Of a DNA stretch of 64,000 nt, positions 54,248-62,559 are shown in pieces. The DNA is taken from the NCBI RefSeq assembly GCF_026309355.1, contig NZ_JAPJZK010000001.1, positions 3,554,501 through 3,618,500 of the forward strand, read 5' to 3'. The notes beneath the pieces are model-generated. The model did no database searches, was not told the origin of the DNA, and saw only the letters and a list, made by a program, of their open reading frames with translations. A program made the position numbers and the translations under genes. Numbering within the stretch: position 1 is the first letter of the stretch; every line of letters starts with the position of its first letter. The DNA comes from Spartinivicinus marinus (GTDB lineage Bacteria > Pseudomonadota > Gammaproteobacteria > Pseudomonadales > Zooshikellaceae).

Positions 54248-55408
54248 TTAGCTGGATTGAGTAGTGGTACTTTCAGCGAGAGTAGCTTTAACTGGTTGTC
54301 CTATTTTTATTTTTTGTAGCCCATCAATTACAATGTGCTGACCCGCTGTTAAGCCTTCTTTTGCCTCCCAACTATCACCTAGCTTTGCACCAATAGTTAT
54401 TCGTTGTGTAACAGCCTGTTGTTGGTCATTAATTACAATGACAAATTTACCTGCTTGGTCTTCTTGTACGGCAACTTGGGGAACCAATATTGCCTGTCTG
54501 GCTTTAGTACGCTTCAAAATAATGGTTACAAATTGCCCAGGAATAAGTAGTTTGTCTGGGTTAGGAAATACGGCTCTTACTTTCAGTGTGCCAGTTGATT
54601 CATCAATACGATTATCCAAAAAGTCTATTTTACCGGTTTGATCATAGATTGTTTTATTAGCCAGCTTAAGTTGCACACTAACTAACTGTTCTTTGTTATC
54701 TTGTGGTAATTTTTTTGTTTCCTGTTTGAAATTAAGTACATCTTTTTCATTTGCTTGAAAATGAACATACATTGGGTCTAATGTGACTACATTTGCCAAT
54801 GTATCTTGAGACGGACTAATTAAGTCACCGATACTTTTTTCTGACTGCCCAATACGACCACTGACAGGTGCTGTTATTTTTGTATAACTAAGGTTTAATT
54901 CTGATGTTTTAAGAGCAGCTTCGCTGGCAGTCACTGCTGCCTCAGCTTGTAACTTTTTACTGGTCAGATCATCCATTTGTGATTTACTGATGGTGCCTTT
55001 AGTGACTAATTGTTTTCCTCGTTGATAATTAAGTTCTGCAACTTCTTTTGCTGCTATGGTACTGGCCATTTCAGCTTTTAAACGGTTAACTTCTGATTGA
55101 TAAGGGCCTGAGTCAATTTCAAATAATAGATCACCCTTTTGTACTTCTTGTCCCTCTTGAAAATGTCGAGCCAGCAAGTTTCCAGATACTCTAGAGCGAA
55201 TTTTTACATCTTCAGTAGGTTCGGTTCGGCCCACGACTTCTACGCTGGGATGAATTGCTTGTGGCTCGATAACAATTGTTTTTACAGTGGGTGGAGCTTG
55301 GGTAGCTTTGGGCTGAGACTCGTCAGAACATGCAGTCAGTAACAAAATAGCAGCAAGTAAATGCATACTTATTGCAAGCCATCCTTGACTTAGCTTTTTT
55401 GTCAGCAT
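54248..55408 (-). CDS. RND adaptor lipoprotein (MexA/AcrA-like)
   Basis: A 386-residue adaptor with a lipoprotein signal (lipobox LLTAC, Cys at about residue 27). Features in order: beta-barrel/lipoyl start IEPQAIHPSVEVVGRTEP, RVSGNLLARHFQEGQEVQKGDLLFEID, a helical hairpin (about 105-165), then TKITAPVSGRIGQSEKSIGDLI and the C-terminal QVAVQEDQAGKFVIVIND. This is the MexA/AcrA pattern. It is first in the operon; the permease follows after 17 bases. No local TetR-type repressor is present, which is common beside such pumps. Confidence 0.94.
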   Translation of the reverse strand: MLTKKLSQGWLAISMHLLAAILLLTACSDESQPKATQAPPTVKTIVIEPQAIHPSVEVVGRTEPTEDVKIRSRVSGNLLARHFQEGQEVQKGDLLFEIDSGPYQSEVNRLKAEMASTIAAKEVAELNYQRGKQLVTKGTISKSQMDDLTSKKLQAEAAVTASEAALKTSELNLSYTKITAPVSGRIGQSEKSIGDLISPSQDTLANVVTLDPMYVHFQANEKDVLNFKQETKKLPQDNKEQLVSVQLKLANKTIYDQTGKIDFLDNRIDESTGTLKVRAVFPNPDKLLIPGQFVTIILKRTKARQAILVPQVAVQEDQAGKFVIVINDQQQAVTQRITIGAKLGDSWEAKEGLTAGQHIVIDGLQKIKIGQPVKATLAESTTTQSS

Positions 55409-55602
55409 AGGTCGTTCCTATTACCTATAAGAGTAAATGATAATAATAGTGCATAAGGTAAAGTTGTTATGTTAGAAATGAGTATAACTGAATACTTGAG
55501 TTTTCGGCATTTAAATATAAACAAGCAGAGGGATTGGTCGATATAAATAATTATGAACAATAAGTAAAAAACTTACGGTCTAATTCAGTAGAGGTGTTGA
55601 AA

Positions 55603-56085
55603 ATGTGGTTCACCGATAATCTACTGACAGCTGTTATCAGTGAAGCCCTAGAAAAACTAGGTGAAACTTCCAACGTGGCATGTCAGCTATTGTTAGGCAC
55701 AGCCAAGACAGAGGACTTGCGTGCAGGTAAGCAAAAGTGTGTCGAAGGGCAGTTAGGAGTCTTTCAAATTTCACCAACAATTCATCAGGCTGTATGGGAT
55801 CAATGTTTAGCTTTTTTGCCTGAACAAGCCAGTACCATCAGAGGGATGGCATCGCAGCGATCCTTTCTTGAAGCTCCTCATCAGGAGTTAGTTGTAAACA
55901 TTCGTTACGCCAGCGCAATAGCCTGGAGTATTTATTGTTTCGAAGGCCTAGTACTGCCAGAGCAAGCAACTAAGCTTAATTTGGCACAGTTATGGCAGAA
56001 ATATTATGAAAATGGCTCCAAGAAACCACGCTTACTAAAACACTTCTTCCAAGCTACGTCAATTCTTCATGCCGAAGCAGCATAA
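55603..56085 (+). CDS. Lysozyme/transglycosylase-like orphan protein
   Basis: I choose ATG 55603, with GAGG eight bases upstream (GTG and TTG codons precede it). The product has 160 residues and no signal peptide. The middle reads ACQLLLGTAKTEDL, then GQLGVFQISPTIHQAVWDQCLAF and IRGMASQRSFLEAPHQELVVNIRYASAIAW. This follows phage-type proteins with a lysozyme-like fold, in which a GTA.QES motif provides the catalytic Glu and LGLFQ.EP.TH follows. Here the Glu could be that of TED. There are no holin, spanin or other phage genes nearby. The family call is by memory of pattern and moderately sure. Confidence 0.6.
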   Translation: MWFTDNLLTAVISEALEKLGETSNVACQLLLGTAKTEDLRAGKQKCVEGQLGVFQISPTIHQAVWDQCLAFLPEQASTIRGMASQRSFLEAPHQELVVNIRYASAIAWSIYCFEGLVLPEQATKLNLAQLWQKYYENGSKKPRLLKHFFQATSILHAEAA

Positions 56086-56231
56086 TAGACAATTTTATCT
56101 CTAATATGAATACTATTGGTTTGAGTGCTGTGCTTGTTAGTATAAATAGATCTTAAAAATACGTTTCGTTATTTTTTTAGATATTAACTATAATACTTGA
56201 TATCTGTTAACTGTGCTTTCCATTTTGTTGA

Positions 56232-57062
56232 ATGCTGATATCTGGCTTTATAGTGGGTAAAAAATATTTAAAAAATCGACTAAAAAGTCTTCTGCTTTAT
56301 CGTACCGTTTGTATTATTTACTGCTTAGTTGGCTGTCATCATTTTGCACTTGCTGCAGCAAATGATGTTGTTAAAGTGTCTGCTCATCCATCCTACCCTC
56401 CTATCATGTGGTTACAGGATGATAAAATGGTTGGTGTTGCCTTTAAAGTAGTGGATTATGTTTTAAAAAAAATAGGAGTAGTGTATGAAGCTATATCTGT
56501 AGGGCCCTGGAAAAGGGTGCATAAGAATGCTATGAACGGAAATATAGATATTATTGCAGCTGCTTACTTAAATGATGAGCGGCAAAGCTATTTATTATAT
56601 AGCGAATGGTTTATGGAAGATCCCGTCGCTTTATTTGTATGGTATGATAAGCAATTTAAGTATGATAAATGGAATGACTTAATAGGAAAGCATGGTACCA
56701 CACATTTAGGAGAAAGTTATGGTGAAGAATTTGATCAGTATATAAAAGAAAAGCTTTCTATTGATCGTGAGCATAAATATATCAATCATTTTAGGAAATT
56801 GGAACATGGAAGAGTAGATTATTTCTTATGTGGTTTATATCCAGGTTTAATAGAAATTCATAAACATGGTTACCATGAAAAAATTATCAAGCTTAAAAAA
56901 AATGTGGTTAATGAAAAGTTCTATATAACAATTTCAAAAAAATCGCCTTATGTATCGTTAATGCCAAAGATTAACCAAGAGATATTAAAAATCAGAAATA
57001 CTAAGTTGATAGAGCAATGGATTAATGAAGCAATGGATTATTATAAGCAACACAACAAGTAA
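56232..57062 (+). CDS. Family-3 solute-binding-like periplasmic protein (solo)
   Basis: A 276-residue protein whose long N-terminus (about 40 residues) contains the hydrophobic export segment VCIIYCLVGCHHFALAAA. Mature sequence VKVSAHPSYPPIMWLQDDKMVGVAFKVVDYVLKKIGVVYEAISVGPWKRVHKNAMNGNID fits SBP_bac_3. The GPWKRVHKNAMNG block corresponds to the PWKR motif of the other copies in this window. The ribosome binding site is weak, so the start may be a little downstream. No transporter genes are linked. Confidence 0.82.
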   Translation: MLISGFIVGKKYLKNRLKSLLLYRTVCIIYCLVGCHHFALAAANDVVKVSAHPSYPPIMWLQDDKMVGVAFKVVDYVLKKIGVVYEAISVGPWKRVHKNAMNGNIDIIAAAYLNDERQSYLLYSEWFMEDPVALFVWYDKQFKYDKWNDLIGKHGTTHLGESYGEEFDQYIKEKLSIDREHKYINHFRKLEHGRVDYFLCGLYPGLIEIHKHGYHEKIIKLKKNVVNEKFYITISKKSPYVSLMPKINQEILKIRNTKLIEQWINEAMDYYKQHNK

Positions 57063-57183
57063 TTCAACAAGGAACATCGCACACCATCATTAGGGAGCCA
57101 GTGTGTATGTAGTTGATCAGGACGGCCTGCTTGTATTATAAAACCATTTAAGAAAGGTTGTATGTACCAAAGGTTGTCATTCT

Positions 57184-57582
57184 ATGTTTACACAAATTAT
57201 AACACCAGGTTTTTATGAAACCGATGCGCTTGGACACATTAATAATACTGTGGTACCTATGTGGTTTGAAAAGACGAGAGAGCCACTTTTTAAGTTTTTT
57301 ACTCCTGATTTGAATCCCGCTCAGTGGCGCTTAATACTAGCAGGTTTTGATGTGCAATTTTTAGCCGAAATTTGCTATGGAGAGCCGGTTGAAATTCATA
57401 CTGGAGTAGCTAAAGTAGGCAACTCTTCTTTTGTCGTGACTCAGCGGGCTTATCAGCGCCAGCAACGAGTCGCACAGGGGAATACAACTTTAGTGCAGTA
57501 CGACTATCAAGCCAAGCGCTCAGTACTAATTGATGATAATATCCGGACTCAGCTGCTTGAACATGTAATTACAGATGAATGA
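57184..57582 (+). CDS. Acyl-CoA thioesterase, 4HBT/hotdog family
   Basis: A 132-residue single hotdog domain. FYETDALGHINNTVVPMWFEKTREP is the active-site helix region of the 4-hydroxybenzoyl-CoA thioesterase group, with the catalytic Asp in TDALGH. VQFLAEICYGEPVEIHTGVAKVGNSSF is the following strand region. It would hydrolyse an acyl-CoA thioester in the cytosol, usually as a dimer or tetramer; the substrate is unknown. It is a stand-alone gene upstream of pdxJ. Confidence 0.9.
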   Translation: MFTQIITPGFYETDALGHINNTVVPMWFEKTREPLFKFFTPDLNPAQWRLILAGFDVQFLAEICYGEPVEIHTGVAKVGNSSFVVTQRAYQRQQRVAQGNTTLVQYDYQAKRSVLIDDNIRTQLLEHVITDE

Positions 57583-57785
57583 ATTTTAATCAGCTTATAC
57601 TTTGCTTATGGTGTTACTTATTCAACACCATCTGATGAATAGCTGGGTTTTTAACTAATGTAGCCATCTGGTACGGTGCAAAATATAGTCATAGTCGTCT
57701 TGTGCTGGTTTTTGCAATAAGACAGGTTAAAATTTCAAGTTTGTTTTTGAGCGCTTCTAAGTGTATGGCTTTGGGGGATAGTCTA

Positions 57786-58514
57786 ATGGCAACAGTGTTG
57801 AGTGTTAATTTAAATAAGATTGCTCTGTTAAGAAATTCAAGAGGGCGTAACTACCCACAAGTTGAACATTATGCGCGAGAGTGTCTTCTGGCTGGCGCAG
57901 GGGGGGTAACGATTCACCCTCGCCCTGATCAGCGTCATGCTACTTATCAAGATGTGGCTTCTCTTAAGGCTGTTGTAGAGGAATTCCCAGGTAAAGAGCT
58001 TAATATAGAAGGTAACCCAGTTGCAGATTTTTTAGAGGTTGTGCTGAAAAATAAACCTGATCAGTGTACTTTAGTCCCTGACCAGCCAGATCAATTAACG
58101 TCAGATCATGGCTGGGAGTTAACTACTCAAAGTAAACAGGTTGTTCCGATTGTAGAACAACTTAAGGCGGCTGGGATTCGGGTCAGTTTGTTTATGGACC
58201 CTGTTATCGAGCAAATTGAGCTTGCAAAGCAGGTTGGAGCAGATCGGATAGAGTTGTATACAGAAGGCTATGCCAGGGCATTTCAGTCAGGTAACTATGC
58301 ATCAGTATTAGAACAGTATAAACAAGCTGCTGACTATGCGACATCTATCGGGTTAGAGGTTAATGCGGGCCATGATTTAGATCTACAAAACTTGGCTGCT
58401 TTTTTAACAATTCCCAACATTAAAGAAGTATCTATTGGCCATGCGTTGATTGTTGAGTCTATTGACCAAGGGTTTACTAATGTTATTAAGCAATACCTAA
58501 AAATTGCTCAATAA
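57786..58514 (+). CDS. pdxJ: Pyridoxine 5'-phosphate synthase
   Basis: The frame is open from 57702, but ATG 57786 has GGGGGA seven bases upstream and gives 242 residues, the normal PdxJ size. PdxJ condenses 1-deoxyxylulose 5-phosphate with 3-amino-2-oxopropyl phosphate to pyridoxine 5'-phosphate, the last ring-forming step of vitamin B6 synthesis. Visible blocks: LSVNLNKIALLRNSRG, GVTIHPRPDQRH, LNIEGNP (catalytic Glu), LVPDQPDQLTSDHGW, DPVIEQIELAKQVGADRIELYTE and VNAGHDL (catalytic His). The IHPRPDQRH and LNKIALLRNSRG forms belong to the subtype I know mainly from Bacteroidetes, unlike the VNIDHIATLRNARG type of E. coli. Confidence 0.94.
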   Translation: MATVLSVNLNKIALLRNSRGRNYPQVEHYARECLLAGAGGVTIHPRPDQRHATYQDVASLKAVVEEFPGKELNIEGNPVADFLEVVLKNKPDQCTLVPDQPDQLTSDHGWELTTQSKQVVPIVEQLKAAGIRVSLFMDPVIEQIELAKQVGADRIELYTEGYARAFQSGNYASVLEQYKQAADYATSIGLEVNAGHDLDLQNLAAFLTIPNIKEVSIGHALIVESIDQGFTNVIKQYLKIAQ

Positions 58515-58833
58515 CTGTAGTGGTTTTATCTCACTCAACATTACCAAAGCAAGTGTATTCACTTTTACAGGTGGATGGTATTAGTTTTTTAGGTCCCCTC
58601 ATCCTAACCTTCTCCCCCACAAGGGTGTTGCGAAAGGGTTCTGGAAAATAAATATGAATTAATAGGGTATTTTTCCACCGCTCTACAAGGCCAACCCTGG
58701 CTTTTAGAGCCTTGGCTGTTCCCGACAGCCGTTCCAGAACATCCTATCACTCCCTATTTCCCAGCTTTTGCGACTGCTTTCCACGGTAGAGAAGGAATTT
58801 GATTTGGAATAAAATTTTTTAAGTATTTTTTTT
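58515..58833. other. Intergenic region with REP-like block and hairpins
   Basis: About 320 bases. CCCCTCATCCTAACCTTCTC followed by CCCCACAAGGGTG near 58594-58626 resembles a REP element and shares its core with 12189-12224. GGCTGT (58714-58719) pairs with ACAGCC (58725-58730), preceded by GGCCAACC...GCCTTGGC-type pairing. No gene. Confidence 0.55.
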
Positions 58834-59529
58834 ATGAATATTGAACACACTACTTTAGATTTTTCTAGTTTTTTAAAGGCTGACCAATTAACAAATAACA
58901 ACGTTAATATTTTTTATGCAGAATTTGATAATGTAAAGCCCTATCTTGATGTCAGTATGTTAAGTGCAGAAGAGCAACAGCGTGGACAACGTTTTGTAAC
59001 TGAACAATTAAGATTAAAATTTAGATTGTCACACTACTTTAAAAGAATAGCCCTGGCTAAGTTTACTGAAAGTCAACCAGATACATTGAGCTTTTTTAGT
59101 GATGAATATGGTAAACCATTCCTTATTGATCAGCCTGACTGTCAATTTAATTTGTCTCATACTGATAGTGCTGTTGCTGTAGTGGTTTGTCATCAAGCTG
59201 CTTGTGGTATTGATATTGAAATGCCAAAAGCGATGAATGACCGACAGGGGGTGGCCGAATATTTCATGCATCCTAATGAGTATATTGCTTGGCAAGAGCA
59301 AAGGTTAAGTGAAGACTTTTTTTATAAAACCTGGACTAAAAAAGAAGCGTTAACCAAAGCCATTGGTAAAGGAATGTCACTTAATTTTAAAGGTATTAAA
59401 CTAATTTCTCCATACCAATATGAAAATCATAGCTTTCATGTTCATTACGTTGGGCAGGTTGGAAAAAACCATATGGCATTTGCTTGTGAGAAGGGTTGCA
59501 AACAGGTTAGGGTTTATCGTTTGCTCTAA
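58834..59529 (+). CDS. 4'-phosphopantetheinyl transferase (Sfp/AcpT type)
   Basis: A 231-residue PPTase of the two-domain Sfp superfamily. It attaches phosphopantetheine from CoA to carrier proteins of fatty-acid, polyketide or peptide synthases. The signatures are QFNLSHTDSAVAVVV, CGIDIEMPK (magnesium-binding Asp and Glu) and FFYKTWTKKEALTKAIGKGMSL. The N-terminal LKFRLSHYFKRIALAKF also fits. pdxJ lies upstream, reminiscent of the classic pdxJ-acpS pair, but here the enzyme is Sfp-type and a 320-base gap separates them. No synthase cluster is in the window. Confidence 0.92.
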   Translation: MNIEHTTLDFSSFLKADQLTNNNVNIFYAEFDNVKPYLDVSMLSAEEQQRGQRFVTEQLRLKFRLSHYFKRIALAKFTESQPDTLSFFSDEYGKPFLIDQPDCQFNLSHTDSAVAVVVCHQAACGIDIEMPKAMNDRQGVAEYFMHPNEYIAWQEQRLSEDFFYKTWTKKEALTKAIGKGMSLNFKGIKLISPYQYENHSFHVHYVGQVGKNHMAFACEKGCKQVRVYRLL

Positions 59530-59781
59530 CCTAAGTTGTAACTTGCCATTAACTATGGTTAAATCCCGCCTTTCAGTTTAGAACACCAAAATAAAGGCTG
59601 AGTAGCACTCAGAAGAGCCATGTAATACCTCAAACTATCACACACCATACGGAGTTTCTGTCGGTATGATCGACAGAGTGGTTTCTATTTTTTTAATTAA
59701 TCAACTGCTACTTACTGATTGCATAGACTCTACGTGATCTACTTTCCAATCACCTAGTAGTTGGTTTGTGAGGTTTATTAC

Positions 59782-60444
59782 ATGAACTATTGTAAATACC
59801 CCCGCACCTTGCATTTGCCTTGGTCACCTGGTTATTCGGATGATGATATTGCCATGGACCATTGTGACAATTTTGTGGGTAAAGACGTAGTGATTACCGA
59901 AAAACTGGATGGCGAAAATACCACCATGTATCGGGAAAATATTCATGCGCGTTCAGTGGATAGCCGGCATCATCCTTCTCGCAATTGGGTAAAACGTTTA
60001 CATGGTGATATATGTCATCTTATTCCTGAAGGTTGGCGGCTGTGTGGGGAAAATATTTATGCTCAGCATTCCATTATTTATGACAACTTAATCAGCTATT
60101 TTTATCTATTTTCAATTTGGGATAAAAATAATCGTTGTCTTAATTGGCAGCAAACATTGAAGCAAGCTAACCAGTGGGGACTAGCCACACCAAATGTGTT
60201 GTATCAAGGTGAATGGAATGAAAAACTGGTTAGAGATCTGAAAATTAACACTCATCAATCAGAAGGTTATGTCGTCAGGTTGGCTGCGTCATTTCATTAT
60301 GATGAATTTAGCCAGGCTGTTGCCAAATGGGTGCGGGCTGGCCATGTTACCAGCGATGAACATTGGATGCATAAACCCATTCTACCCAATAAATTAGCGC
60401 CCAATAAGGTGATGGACGGTAGTGAAGGGCATAATGATGAATAA
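59782..60444 (+). CDS. RNA ligase, minimal (RNA-repair pair, sealing enzyme)
   Basis: ATG 59782 has GAGG eight bases upstream. The 220-residue product shows nucleotidyltransferase motifs in order: motif I TEKLDGENT with the AMP-accepting Lys41, motif III WRLCGENIYAQ, IIIa SYFYLFSIWD, motif IV SEGYVVRL and motif V AKWVRAGH. This places it in the RNA_ligase family (PF09414). It is shorter than T4 Rnl2 (334), lacking a sizeable C-terminal domain. The kinase/phosphoesterase gene overlaps its end by about 11 bases. Together they would heal and seal broken RNA ends. Confidence 0.88.
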   Translation: MNYCKYPRTLHLPWSPGYSDDDIAMDHCDNFVGKDVVITEKLDGENTTMYRENIHARSVDSRHHPSRNWVKRLHGDICHLIPEGWRLCGENIYAQHSIIYDNLISYFYLFSIWDKNNRCLNWQQTLKQANQWGLATPNVLYQGEWNEKLVRDLKINTHQSEGYVVRLAASFHYDEFSQAVAKWVRAGHVTSDEHWMHKPILPNKLAPNKVMDGSEGHNDE

Positions 60445-61717
60445 AAATAGAGTGAAAACTAATGGTAAAGTAATAAGTCAAGTGAAGTACTGGTTAGAAG
60501 GTTTAACTCATAATGCAAAACCATCTTTTGCCGAATGCCTGTCAGTATTGGGTGCGCACTTTCCTTTATTAAAAGAGTTTCAACAGACTCAACAAGAGCC
60601 ACAGTGGCATGCAGAAGGGGATGTAGCTATTCATACGGACATGGTGTTAACAGCACTTTACCGGTTGTTAGATAACGAGGCCGTGCATATTACAGGCTGG
60701 CGACGAGCCAGCTTAATCTTAGGGGCTTTATTGCATGATGTAGCTAAACCAGTCACTACTGTGCAGCGCCAGGTACGAGGTCATTTGCGATGGGTGTCTC
60801 CAAAGCATGAAACTATAGGGCGAGACTACTTGTTATTCCGCTTGTTACCTTTTGAACTGCCAAAAACAGTTTGGTTGACTGTTTTGCATTTGGTTGGGGA
60901 ACATCAGGTACCAAAATGGCTAGTGATAAAAGATAAGCCAATTGCTGACTATTTGCAGCTGGCAAGAAAAGTGGATTTGGAATTAATTTATTTTCTAGCA
61001 CTAGCTGATATGCAAGGTAGAGAGTGTGAAGACAAACAGTGGCAATTGGAATTGCTGGAGCTGTTTAAAATGCAGTCCCGACAGTATAACCTTTGGCAGC
61101 AACCGCCTCATCAAGATTGGTTAAAAGTCATTGAGCAAGATATTAGTTGCTTACCCAAAGTGACTCAGGCATTAATAAAGTCAGAGGCTGTTTATCTTCG
61201 AGAGCAAGGAGTAATTCATGACCCAGCAGATGCACTTGGCAAAACTTACCATTATCGGAATAAGGCGACTCCTCAAGTCATAGTGGCTTGTGGGTTGAGT
61301 GGTAGTGGTAAATCCACTTGGATTGAGCGCCATCATGCTGATTTGCCTGTAATTAGTTTGGATAGCATACGACAAGAGCTAACCGGCAATCAGGCAGATC
61401 AACGCCAGAATAAACAAGTAGTGACTATTGCGAAGCAACGGCTAAAAGACTGTTTAAGGAATAGGCAGTCTGTGGTGTGGGATGCTACTAATATCAGACG
61501 TGATTTTAGAGATCAGCTATTCACGATGATTCGAAATTATGATGGCTTTATGCAATTAGTGATGATGGTAAATCCTATGGATATATGCATTAAGCAAAAT
61601 CAAAAACGTGCTAATGGTTTGTCAGATCAAATCATTGTAGAGCAGCAAAATCGGTTTGAGTTTCCATTACCAGTAGAGGCACATCAATTAACGTTTATTA
61701 GTCACCTGAAAGGTTAA
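60434..61717 (+). CDS. HD-Pnk: HD phosphoesterase plus polynucleotide kinase (end-healing)
   Basis: The start is ATG 60434 or 60437, preceded by GAAGGG. The product has about 427 residues. The N-terminal HD domain has His59, His67 and the His101-Asp102 pair in LGALLHDVAKP. The C-terminal P-loop kinase begins at about residue 280: GLSGSGKST (287-295), SLDSIRQELTGN and VWDATNIRRDFRDQL, as in T4 Pnkp-type 5'-OH kinases. This order matches HD-Pnk described from Runella, which removes 2',3'-cyclic phosphate and phosphorylates 5'-OH ends. The overlap with the ligase gene gives a complete heal-and-seal cassette. An IS200-type element begins directly after the stop. Confidence 0.87.
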   Translation: MMNKNRVKTNGKVISQVKYWLEGLTHNAKPSFAECLSVLGAHFPLLKEFQQTQQEPQWHAEGDVAIHTDMVLTALYRLLDNEAVHITGWRRASLILGALLHDVAKPVTTVQRQVRGHLRWVSPKHETIGRDYLLFRLLPFELPKTVWLTVLHLVGEHQVPKWLVIKDKPIADYLQLARKVDLELIYFLALADMQGRECEDKQWQLELLELFKMQSRQYNLWQQPPHQDWLKVIEQDISCLPKVTQALIKSEAVYLREQGVIHDPADALGKTYHYRNKATPQVIVACGLSGSGKSTWIERHHADLPVISLDSIRQELTGNQADQRQNKQVVTIAKQRLKDCLRNRQSVVWDATNIRRDFRDQLFTMIRNYDGFMQLVMMVNPMDICIKQNQKRANGLSDQIIVEQQNRFEFPLPVEAHQLTFISHLKG

Positions 61718-62300
61718 AACCACCGGCTTTTAGCCGGTCAGCTTTAGCTATGATACTCTGAGTCTACTTATATAATGCTGTAGGGGTATTGCGATGGACT
61801 ATAGATATGGTAGCCATACAGTTTTCAAAATTCAGTATCATTTTGTATTTGTAACGAAATATCGTTATCAAGTGCTAAAAGGTGATGTTGGTTTAAAGGC
61901 TCGAGAGTTAATACGACAGACATGCCATACTTTTGAAATTGATATATTAAAGGGTGTCATTAGTAAGGATCATGTACATCTGCTAGTTTCAGCGCCACCC
62001 AATATGGCTCCTAGCGAAATAATGCGAAGAGTAAAAGGTCGAACGTCGGCAAAACTGTTTGAAAGCTATCCTGATTTAAGGAAAAGATACTGGGGTCGAC
62101 ATTTTTGGGCTAGAGGTTATTTTTGTGTGACTTCAGGAGATGTAACAGAAGAAATGATAAAAGAATATTTAGAACATCACTTTGAGCCGAGGATTGATGA
62201 TAATTTTAGGACTGAAGACTGATAAAAAAAACGGGTCTTCGACCCGTATCCGGACTTTCAGTCCATATTACTAACCCACCTACTTTAGTAGGTGGTTGTT
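61718..62300 (+). mobile_element. IS200/IS605-group element, TnpA only
   Basis: The left end has the hairpin ACCGGC-TTTTA-GCCGGT (61722-61738). The right end has ACGGGT-N5-ACCCGT (62231-62247), GGACT/AGTCC just after, and CCACCTAC-TTTA-GTAGGTGG (62276-62295). Subterminal hairpins rather than inverted repeats, plus a Y1 transposase and no TnpB, fit an IS200-type element. Exact cleavage sites are not certain, so the borders are approximate. Confidence 0.78.
61794..62222 (+). CDS. tnpA: IS200/IS605 Y1 transposase TnpA
   Basis: A 142-residue HUH single-strand transposase. FKIQYHFVFVTKYRYQVL opens the fold, DHVHLLVSAPP contains the His-hydrophobic-His metal motif, and GYFCVTSGDVTEEMIKEYLEHH carries the catalytic Tyr in the final helix. 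The frame is full length with no disruption. No TnpB accessory gene follows. Confidence 0.95.
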   Translation: MDYRYGSHTVFKIQYHFVFVTKYRYQVLKGDVGLKARELIRQTCHTFEIDILKGVISKDHVHLLVSAPPNMAPSEIMRRVKGRTSAKLFESYPDLRKRYWGRHFWARGYFCVTSGDVTEEMIKEYLEHHFEPRIDDNFRTED

Positions 62301-62365
62301 TAGTTATTGAAAATAAAAAATGATAATTCTAGTTATTCTTTTATCAAGGGGTAGTAAAAACGCAG

Positions 62366-62401
62366 ATTGCAAATAGTGGCACATGTGCCGCTATTTGCAA
62401 T
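62366..62401. repeat. 36-bp near-perfect palindrome
   Basis: The left arm ATTGCAAATAGTGGCACA (62366-62383) and right arm (62384-62401) are complementary with one mismatch and no spacer. It is followed by AAAATTTT. It lies 65 bases beyond the IS200 right end. Confidence 0.75.
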
Positions 62402-62559
62402 AAAATTTTATTCAAACACACTAGTAGTACCAGAAAACTTCTGTATCTAGTTATAGGTACAAAGCGATCTTGATAGGTTTAGTATATACGTATATATAGC
62501 TATATAAGTTTTTAATAAGTAGATGATAAGGTGAAATGACCCGCGACAGGTATATTTTT

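Noticed and set aside
55603-56085. Prophage suggested by the lysozyme-like protein
   Set aside because: No integrase, capsid, tail or lysis genes and no attachment-site repeats are seen around it.
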